DNA from: Mugil cephalus
Lineage: Eukaryota; Chordata; Actinopteri; Mugiliformes; Mugilidae
DNA: 64,000 nucleotides
Assembly: GCF_022458985.1 (NCBI RefSeq)
Contig: NC_061779.1
Span: 20,257,001-20,321,000 of the forward strand
Reading direction: 5' to 3'
In this document: in pieces, positions 54,401-64,000 of the stretch
How the letters are laid out: each line of letters opens with the position of its first letter
How positions within the stretch are numbered: position 1 is the first letter of the stretch
The notes under the pieces: generated by a model
Told to the model about the DNA's origin: nothing
The model's database searches: none
What the model saw: only the letters and a program-made list of their open reading frames with translations
Position numbers and translations under genes: made by a program

Positions 54401-57400
54401 ATATCACTTGACTGATCTCAGTGGCATTTGAACAGCCCTGAACGGTTTGGAGGAATGAGGCGTCCGTCTCAGGAAACGGGCGACTAATAACTTGTTAAAC
54501 GAAAATGTCGTCGGGTATGAAGCTTGCGTGATGGGTGAAGAGGTTTGAACGTTTTTAAATAACTCCGCTTGAGTCAGACCTGAGATGAGACTCAGCCGCA
54601 CAGCTGCCTGGTTAATACACCATAAAAGACTGTTATTAAAAGCTTATTGAGCTACCCCGTGCTTTTTACATTTTGATGTCGGGCATTTATTTAATTAAGC
54701 TAAAATAGGTTCCAAAGCTTCTTCATTGGATAAGGGAGACACGGTGCTCTACATGCTCACAACACATTCCCTCTACAGCTTGGTGTAACTCTAATCAGCT
54801 GCTGGGTTACTACAAGTCAACATTACAACTACACTTCTGGTTAATACGATAACAATCAGCTGTAAATAATTAGACGTTCATTTCCCAGAACCTAGGAGTT
54901 GAAAAAAAACTATTTCAATCATCCAGTATGCAAAAAAAAAAGCAGAAAAGTCTCACATTTAAGGAGATTTCTAAAACCAGCTGTTTAAATTTTCACTTAT
55001 TTAAATATTCACCATGTTGACTGCTGTTGGCCAATCTGCAAATAAGATACCATTAATGCATTATGCATAATAATTTTATTTTTAATTATTTTTCTCTAAT
55101 CACTTAACCTACATGTCATTTTTAATATTTTTCACACTAAGTACTAAATAATATTTTTATTTGTTTTTTATTTTCATATTAAATTCTCTATTCAGACGCT
55201 CACTTAACATATTCTACAGAACGTATATTATATTATATTTCTGACCCATTTAAGTTGCGTCACTCAAGCTGAGAAACACAAAGACAAACTACCGTCTGCT
55301 TCTCAAAGAGCCACCGGAGAGAACTGTGGCAGACACGTGGCCGCGGAGAGAGAAGCCTGTGATAATTAATGGCATTTAGTTTACTTGGTGAGGAAGAGAG
55401 AGGACGCTGCGCTGTTCAGGACGGAACAGACGCACAAATTGCGTCTCACTGGTGACACATGTGAAGGCATCTGATGGTGTGGAACAACCCAGAAATAAAT
55501 CTGTCAACCTTTCTAACACCTCTAACGTACACAGTCTCAGTATCAGGAAACACAGTTGCTGCTGTTGAATGCGTCTGTGACATTCAAGAACAGAAAGTTC
55601 CCGAGTGTATCCAAACCCCGGTAGAATTATGCGTCGGCTGCCAAAAGAAAAAGGCTTGGTTAATTAAATCTGCAGCATATTGAAAGTAGCTTTAACTGTA
55701 GAGTTGGAAAGAACACTGCTGGTTAGAAAATTAAATTAACATCTTTTTCTTTTAGATTTTACCTTCTGTTTTTGATTTATTTATTTTTATATAAGAGCAG
55801 TTCACAGGGTTTGCGGGCGGGGTAGTTTTATATTAGACAACTTGACCCTAGAAAGGACTTTCAGTGTCTGTTACTGTCAGCGTCAACGCAAACTGGCAGA
55901 TGATGTAGAGGCGCCTCAGGGGGCGGCACCAGCTGCTCCCACAAGGGTACACGTCTGCGTCTCTGAGCTTTAACCGGCATCTTTCTGTTACAGGCCATGC
56001 ACCGATACTTCCTCTTGTATTCAGCCACAAGTGGACGTTTGTGCACGTTAACACTTTTTTTTATTTTTTTATTTAGCAACAGCGCTCGAGTCTGAAGTGT
56101 TTTTGTGTGTGTAACAGGCGGCAGCGGGCAACATCATCAACATGTTGTGGCAGCTGATGGAAAACAGTTTGGAGGAGCTGAAACTGTTACAGACGGTGCT
56201 GGTCCTGCTAACCACCAACACAGTGGTACATGATGAAGTACTTTCCAAGGTATATATATATAAATATATATATAATACCCAGCATGTCAAATGTGTGGTA
56301 TTCTTGCTACTGTAAGTTCAGCATTTAACTCCTGCCACTGTGTATAATATGATCTACTGGGTTCACCCTGTTCATGCTATATTTGCCTTTTTCTAATGAA
56401 ATGTTACAAGATATTAATAAAAGTAACCTTCTTAAAACATCCATTCACCACCTCAGTCCTCGCAACAACAGTTTAACCGTCATGGAGGTTGGTCTTCATG
56501 TGCAGCTGAAACGTACTCAGGTTCTGTTTATCTGTTTATCTCCGTCCAGGCCATTGTTCTGTGTTTCCGTCTCCACTTCACCAAGGACAACATCACCAAC
56601 AACACAGCGGCCGCCACCGTCAGGCAGGTCGTCACCGTGGTGTTCGAGAGGATGGTGGCCGAGGACGAGCGTTTTAAAGGTTGGAGCACGTGGGGAGTTT
56701 GTGTAGTGATACAAGTCCAGAGTGGCAGTATTTTAACAGAGCATAAGCAGAATTCATTCATCAGATGTTTTAGTGTTACGTTGCCACTGAGTTGCTTAAT
56801 GTCTAAAACATACCCTGTATTTGACCTGAAGGCATTGTGGAGCAGCCTCCTCCTGTCCAGGGAAACACCAACCGGCGCTCTGTCAGTACTCTGAGGCCCA
56901 GTGCTAAGGATGCATACATGCTGTTCCAGGTATGGCCACCAGGGGGAAGTAGCCCTCTACACAGTGTTCTGCCCCCCCACCTCCAAATACTTGAATTATT
57001 TTCTTTAGAAATCATTGTTCTCGATCTCAGGATTTGTGAATTAGGAACAAGAAATCTAACTTACTGGTAGTACCTGCTGGATCATTTTTAATTTAATTTC
57101 TTTGCAGTTTAATTAAATCTGTAAGAAGTGATTGATTCGTTCCCTGTAATTGTTCCCCAACAACACTTTTCGTTTATGTTTATCCTCCCAGCAGAGCTCA
57201 GTGAAAGCACTGATTCAGTTGCTGTGTGTGATGTGTGTGGGAGATAACGCTCCATTGTTTTGAAGGCTGTTGTGCACCTTCCTGCAGGACTTGTGTCAGC
57301 TGGTGAATGCCGACGCCCCCTATTGGCTGGTCGGGATGACGGAGATGACCCGGACGTTTGGCCTGGAGCTGCTGGAGTCTGTTCTCAATGATTTCCCTGG

Positions 57401-60400
57401 CGTATTCCTGCAGGTACGCTCATTCTCCTGTTATGGACAGCGTTATGCATCTCAGTGCAATACAACAAGGGGTTTGAACTGCTTTGTACTCTGGCCTTGC
57501 TTCATCTCTCCCTCTCGCCCCGTGTTTCCCACCCAGCACCAGGAGTTCAGCTTCCTGCTGAAAGAACGAGTGTGCCCCCTCGTCATCAAGCTCTTCTCCC
57601 CCAACATCAAGTTCCGTCAGGGCAGCAGCAGCGCCGCCTCCCCGGCGCCTGTGGAGAAGCCGTACTTTCCTATCTGCATGAGGTTGCTGCGTGTGGTCTC
57701 AGTACTCATCAAGCACTTCTACAGCTTATTGGTGAGGGGCCCGTCTACAGTCACGGTGATGGTTGATCGGCCAGAACAGTTGCACGGTGATTTATATCCA
57801 AGGGGTTTTCTCAAAGCGCAGAGCCGATCCCCCCCCCCTAATTAAGTATTGGATTAACATGGTAGTAGTGTTGTCTTACTTCTCCAACATGCTGTTTAAT
57901 GAGCTTAGCTGAGTAATTAAGCAATGCAGCTGTTTTTATTTAGCAGTATTCTGTTAAGTCTTGAGATAGATGAGATTTTTCTCTTCAGCCCGCACCCATT
58001 AAGAAGCAGCCACACATTCTGTGAGCAGCAGAATAGTTTTCCCGAAGCCAGAAGCGTTTCCTGGGATTTTGCACGACTGTCTGTCTTAAGCTCACCAAAT
58101 CTTTTTTCCCCACCCTGAAAGTTGTGTGTTTGTTTTGCAGGTGACTGAGTGTGAGATCTTCCTGTCTCTGCTGGTGAAGTTTCTTGATGGAGAGAAACCG
58201 CAGTGGCTGAGAGCAGTGGCCGTGGAATCGGTCCATAGGCTATGTGTACAGCCTCATTTATTACGGTAAAAAGAACAACAACACTCAGGGGACTTTAATG
58301 TTGTTTTAGTTAAATGCTATTTAATGTTTTGATGCTACACTGAGTGCAGTGTATCCAGTTGTGATAGCTAAATGTTTTCCTTAATGATTTAAATACTCCA
58401 ACAAACAAAAAAATGAAAAAAATGTAATACAGTAGCTCACTATCACCAAATAACATAACAACTGATCTTAGTGTCAGTTTACCAGTTTGCAATATTAGTG
58501 GCTATTTTTACATGATCAGTATTTGTTGACATAATGCTGATTATAGATTCTGACTAAATGAAATGCACTGAGGCAGACTTCCCGTATCAATTGTGGTTTT
58601 GTTCACATTTTTTAACTACATCTACATTAACTTTTTAACTACATCTCATTTTGTTCTTTTCGGTTCCTACTGACAGAACTAATTTTGTTGTGTTTGACCT
58701 CTTGTCCTTTTTCAGTTCCTTCTGCCAGTCGTATGACATGAAGCAACACTCCACTAAGGTTTTCAGAGACATCGTCAACGCCCTAGGATCCTTCATCCAG
58801 TCCCTCTTCATTGTCCCTAATGTGGGCAACACCGCTGCAGTCAGTTCACCTGCCGGTCAGTGGACGAGGTTTTTACCAGTAATCTGCAACGGTTTAATGT
58901 CGCTGGATTTTAAGCCGTGTTGTGCAGATGTCATGCGGATGTGTGTGAATGGTGATGATATACTGTATTTAAAACCAACCTCTTGTGACCTCCTTGTCTA
59001 GGTGGTTCAGGATCGGGGGTGCAGGGCGCGGCGCAGGGCGGCCAAGGGGCTGGAGGCGTCAGTGGCACCCTGACCACCCAGGCTGCGTTTGAATACCGCG
59101 GCACCTGGATCCCCCTGATGACTGTTAGTGTCCAGGGCAGCGCCAAGGCCACCTAGTAAGAGCTTTTACCACACATACTTCAAAAAGTTTCTGCTCTACT
59201 TTTTATCTGTTGCTAATTTTTTACTGATTTATCGACCAACTGCTGTAAAGCGGTTCAAATATACTGGAAGCGTGTTCGCAGAATTAATAATTTTCCAAGA
59301 TAAAGCGTTTTAGTTCTACAATACAGTGAGTTGCGGGCATTTCTGTAACAAAGTGATGTTGACAATGGTGTGTATTTGCTGTAATAAGGGTTTCTTGCTA
59401 GTAATTTTGAAGTATTTTGAGTATTGTGAGTCATATCAGAAAATACGCTGTTTTTGAAAACACTAATAATTGTTGCAGAGGAAGGCAATGTTTAGATGTC
59501 AACACTCACTCCATTCTTTTTCTCCCCCAGTTTAGAGATGCTGGACAAGGTTGAGCCCCCGTCCATCCCAGAGGGCTATGCCATGTCGGTGGCCTTCAGC
59601 GCCCTGCTCGACCTGGTGAGGGGCATCACCTCAATGATCGAAAGAGAACTGGCCATGGAGGAGGAGGCAGCTGCTGAATTCAGGGAGACTCACCCTGACC
59701 AGGAGTGGAAGCCACAACCTGGTGAGATATTACACAGGGAAAATTACCCTCATACATGATATAAATCAGTCAAATTAAATATAGAGAGATAAGCGGAGGT
59801 GTAGATTGAGCGGGTGCAGAAAACAAAGCTTTGTTTTTCACTGTGACATCAAACTCATTAGGATTGTGGGTGGCACCACTTCTGTGACCCCTAGTGGACA
59901 GGATTATACCTGTACCTTTATGTTTGTATGCACATGAGATCCCAAAAATCAACACCTTCTTTTCCTAAGGGAAGGAGGTGAAATAATCTGAATAAACCCA
60001 CTAATGGTTTGATTTTCTGTCTCAGGAGCTCATCTGGTGTGGGAGGAGATGGTCAGTGCCTGCTGGTGTGGCCTCCTGGCCGCCCTGTCTCTGCTGCTGG
60101 ATGCCAGGTTATTATGCTGTCTGACTTAGATTACAGGAGGGGGGTTACGTCAGTCAACTTGGTCTGAAAAACATTGAAGACTCCTGCTGTATAGGGTTGG
60201 GCTGACAACAAAACAACCCACTGACTTCCTGATCTTGACTTCTTCTTCCCGCGTGTTCAGCACTGATGAGACGGCCACAGAGAACATCCTGAAAGCAGAG
60301 CTGACCATGGCCTCGCTGTGCGGTCGACTAGGCCTGGTGACCCCGCGTGACGCCTTCATCACGGCTATCTGCAAGGCCTCTCTGCCCCCACACTACGCCC

Positions 60401-63066
60401 TAACCGTTCTGAGCAGCAACGCCGCCAACCTCTCCAGCAAAGGTAAAGCTCTCCAAACGACAGCCGAGAACTCCACTCAAAACGATTAATAAAACACGCT
60501 GCAGTTTGAGCTCAGTTGAACCTCGCAAGTGTCTCGACCAAATGCCTAATTGCCTGTACACATGCACAAATATGCAAAATACCTGGATAATACTGCAATC
60601 CATTAAAAGCTCCTCCGCCACCCTGAGGAAGACCTCTGGTCATGTGTGTTTATGTGATGTTAATGAGAGCTTCTCCCACACGGTTAAATGTGCTCAACAT
60701 GTAAACTGTTGGCGCTCTGCCCGTCCCTATTGCCACACTCTTATTGCATTAATTCATAACTTTTCACTGTGGCTTCTAATTAGGGACACCGAGGAGACGG
60801 TGTCCGGGGAGCATAGACGTGCACACACAGCTGCTCTCAAACCAACAGCTCAGACGTTCACTATTTGCATATCAAGCTTGTAGAGAAAGCTGGCAAATTA
60901 GGTCTCGACTCACGATGGATGTTTGCCTCCGAGTTAATTAAGAAAGCTTTTCTTGCATGTCGTAAGCTTGTTACAAAACCTGTTTGTGTGTATTACTGGG
61001 CCCCATTGAAAGCCTTGACTTTTTTGTGCAAATGTGTCCACAGCTTACTCGATCCAGGGCCAAAGTGTGCAGATTATCAGCCCCTCCAGTGAATCTCATC
61101 AGCAGGTTGTGGCTGTCGGGCAGCCTCTCACCGCCCAGCCCCAGGGCACAGTGGTGGTAAGGACACATACACAATTTTGAAGAAGCAATGGTTATATGTA
61201 TGTGAAGAAATTGAGCTTAAACACATTTAATAATCTAGACAAACGGCACTAAAAAAAGATTTTTCAGTGTAGGGAAAATAGCTGCGAAAATAAGTTAAAC
61301 AAAAAAAACAAAAAAAGTGAAGTGTGGAAAAAGTTAGAATCAAGATTAAGTCTAAAAAAAAAAAAAAGAAAATCAGAGCGACGACCTAAAAATCCAAAGT
61401 TGATATACAGTGAATATACAAAGCATTACTTTTAATTCTCTTTAATTACTTATATTATCTCCAGGTTTCAAAATAAAGGTACAGCAAAATGCAAACCATG
61501 TTGTTTACCACACTGTAAGTTTTATTATTATGCATAATATGCACGACACCCACTTATAACACCCACACAAAAACAGACACTTCCTTTCTTAAAGCACAGC
61601 TCAGGTAAGGGACAGCAGCTATTAGCATATGCAGGTCAGGCGTTCTTGTGCATCGAAAATTTCCCTTAGGAAAATCATATTTTAAAATACATGTGCAATG
61701 ACCTTCACCCTGACCTGGAATGATCATTTCCTCCATAGTAATGTTTCCATATTTCTGTTTTCCTGCTCTTGACTTTTACTCTGTGTTCATGTATTTTATC
61801 GCTACGAATTGTAGCAGACTTCCCACTACTTGACTCGTGGATTTTAATTTTAGTGAAATATTTTTGAGTGTGATTTGCTGCGGATATGTGCATCAGCTAA
61901 ATTCTTGGTAATATATGCATTAAAATGTAATATTACTCCCTGTCCCTCTGTCAGCTGACCGCCAAGAACATCCAGTGTATGAGAACGCTGTTGAACCTGG
62001 CCCACTGCCACGGGGCCGTGTTGGGCACCTCATGGCAGCTGGTGCTGGCTACGCTCCAGGTACTACAACCACGCAGCAACACAGGTTCACCTGTAGCCGC
62101 GCACAACGCTGCACGCACCCGCATCTAATTAGAGCAAGGCTTTCCTTACATGTACAAGCGCATACTTGCATTGTCCTTCAGGAAAGAAAGGTCTTTTTCA
62201 AACAGAACCGTAAAGTTGTATTACTTTGCTTTACTTTCACAAATAGTACCAGTGTAGAGTTTTACTCTAATTACTCTTGACACTTTTACATATTCTCTCA
62301 TTCTCACTCTTCTCTCCCAGCACCTAGTGTGGATTCTGGGCCTTAAACCAGCAGTGGGTGGCGCTCTGAAGCCTGGTCGAGCGGTGGAGGGACCCAGTAC
62401 AGTAAGTTTTCTTTTCTCTGTTAGTTTGTTTAGCGTGCAGCGCGCTATGTGATTCACACCTCAGCGTTAAAGACAGTGAGCTAACTACCAGGGTCTCGAA
62501 CCTAAACAGGTGCTGACTACGGCGGTGATGACTGATCTGCCCGTCATCTCCAACATCCTGTCCAGACTGTTTGAGAGCTCTCAGTAAGATCAATCTTTCA
62601 TCCGTTATGCAGAAAACCTAAATAGATCTTCATAAATATTCATTTTGTGGATTTGCTACAAGTGTGTTCTTGAACATTTCCTGCTTCGAATGATAAATAA
62701 TGCAACGTGAAATCTACACGAATAATCTACGGTATCTATTTTTCTGTGTGATCCAGGTACCTGGACGATGTGTCCCTGCATCACCTGATCAATGCTCTCT
62801 GCTCACTCTCCCTGGAAGCAATGGAAATGGCTTATGGAAACAACAAGGTAAGGAGATTTCCTTTCAATTTGGTTAAAATGTCAATAAATTTGTTAGGAAT
62901 TTACATTTGTGTACAATCTGCCCTAGCATGTAGCTACACTGTCTGTTTTCTGGTCGTGGTGTAGGAACCGTCTCTGTTCGCGGTGGCGAAGCTGCTGGAA
63001 ACTGGCCTAGTCAACATGGATCGTATAGAGATCCTGTGGAGACCCCTGACAGGCCACTTATTGGAG
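45451..63066 (+). CDS. mon2: MON2 homolog, endosome-to-Golgi trafficking regulator (N-terminal 807 codons)
   Basis: A large HEAT-repeat-like scaffold related to the big Arf-GEFs (DCB and HUS domains) but without a Sec7 domain. It acts at the trans-Golgi/endosome with Dopey-type partners. Exons: 45451-45558, 52451-52514, 53857-53984, 56118-56249, 56550-56679, 56832-56929, 57288-57413, 57537-57731, 58141-58265, 58716-58855, 59002-59155, 59531-59721, 60026-60107, 60261-60442, 61044-61156, 61955-62059, 62321-62401, 62510-62583, 62757-62847 and 62965-63066. Total 2421 nt, all GT-AG and in phase. The start [17 protein letters not shown] matches the human N-terminus (human has one extra residue). 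The first ~550 codons are near-identical to mammals by eye. Variable parts are a Gly-rich loop in exon 11 and a shortened acidic loop in exon 12. The human protein is about 1,700 residues, so roughly half lies off the right edge. Confidence 0.96.
45559..52450 (+). other. mon2 intron 1 (6.9 kb)
   Basis: No nested gene was recognised on either strand. Simple repeats: (TTTA)n at about 47,783-47,799, (CA)n at 50,605-50,624, poly-T at about 51,291-51,306 and (CT)n at about 52,138-52,153. The first 2 kb stays moderately GC-rich, continuing the CpG-rich promoter. Confidence 0.5.
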
Positions 63067-64000
63067 GTAACTATGACAGAAATGTTCTTAAACGTTGTCA
63101 TTTGGGCTGCGTGTCATTCAGATGCACTGATTTGTTGAGTTTCATTAGAGACCCAAAATAAAATTTGTAACAAATCTCTGCAAATAATTCAAGCCTTAGA
63201 TAAAGGAAGGAACTTTTGTCTCCCCCGACTGGCAGTGAAAGTAATTACACTAACACTGTCTATACATCTGATCTGTCCCTACAGTCCACAGTTCCTTGTC
63301 CTCTTTCAGCACTCTTTAACACAGTGAAGCCACACTGTCTATTATATATGTCTCTGGTCTTAATACCTGTCACGTTGTGTTTTAGACTAGAAAGCAGTGT
63401 GTTTGTTTTTTATCTGAAACAGACACTTTTTATCTGACTCCCAGAGATGGTGAAATATATAACCATAAAATCCAAGTTACATTTGTAACTTTTCTTTCTC
63501 TGCCTTTTGACCTAGACAAGTCCTTCAGCAACCATTGCTGGTTGATGCAACCGCCTCTGGAGCACTTGTCCAAAGTGATGCATGCAGATATTTGGCCTTG
63601 CTACATATATAAAACTCTGGCATAAGATACAGAGTTGGTCAGCTTATGCAGCTTTGTGAGAACTCGTTTGCCAAGGGCTTATATGTAACGTACGTTCTGC
63701 ACAAAATTCTGCACTTTAGTTTCTAAAAATGGAAAAGGTTCTATACAACCAAACCAAGTGGATGTTCTTGCAAAATAATTTTAAAAAAGTAAAATAAAAA
63801 AAAAACTGTTTCAAGTTCTATTCACTCCGAAGGAGACCTGGTTTTGCAACCTTGCAACCCCCACTTAACTCTAAAATACTCACTTGATTACAGAAGAAGA
63901 GAACGTTGAGAAAAAAAAAATCTACTTATGCGGTACTCTCGACATCTAGGCAAGAGCTATTCACAAGCAGGGGCGCCAGCGTCAGAATCTTCCCATACAG
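63067..64000 (+). other. mon2 intron 20, continuing off the window
   Basis: Begins with the donor GAG|gtaact. The next expected mon2 exon (after HLLE) was not found before the window end. No other feature was recognised. Confidence 0.6.

Overview
This window is vertebrate genomic DNA, almost certainly from a teleost and probably a percomorph. It carries four multi-exon genes with GT-AG introns whose exon structures match known vertebrate genes. It also holds decayed fish-type repeats (Tc1-like, hAT/BED, CR1/L2-like LINE, an L2-tail SINE and a percomorph-style GGTTAGCTTAGC-rich repeat) and many microsatellites. I reconstructed splice sites by eye and used reading-frame phase as a check. All introns joined in frame except one that needed a weaker donor.

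Layout, left to right. (1) 1-7241, minus strand: 5' two thirds of a TIF1-family TRIM gene, best called trim24 (RING, two B-boxes, coiled coil, proline-rich middle, IKDEP motif). Its PHD finger and bromodomain lie beyond the left edge. (2) 7242-19115: an 11.9-kb accessory stretch between divergent trim24 and akr1d1. It contains a decayed hAT end, copies of a short YY1-motif first-exon repeat, an RFX X-box promoter-like block, a tRNA-Arg(CCT)/initiator tRNA-Met pair, a decayed inverted copy of the same pair, detached 3' halves of tRNA-iMet, a broken SGNH-hydrolase ORF related to a two-exon gene-like unit on the other strand, LINE and SINE pieces, and several duplicated segments. This is the most unusual part of the window. 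(3) 19116-23113, plus strand: complete nine-exon akr1d1 (steroid 5-beta-reductase), 326 codons, with the diagnostic catalytic Glu120. (4) 23114-28580: intergenic, with a dead LINE reverse transcriptase. (5) 28581-41177, plus strand: slc6a13-like Na+/Cl- coupled GABA transporter (GAT2), complete, with one GC-AG intron and a possible remote first coding exon. (6) 41178-45450: 3' UTR and intergenic. (7) 45451-64000, plus strand: first 20 coding exons (807 codons) of mon2, running off the right edge.

The four main genes have unrelated jobs: transcriptional co-regulation, bile-acid and steroid metabolism, GABA/taurine-type uptake, and endosome-Golgi traffic. Nothing suggests a functional cluster. 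From memory, trim24 and akr1d1 are neighbours in human (7q33), whereas SLC6A13 and MON2 are on human chromosome 12. The window may therefore span a teleost-specific rearrangement.
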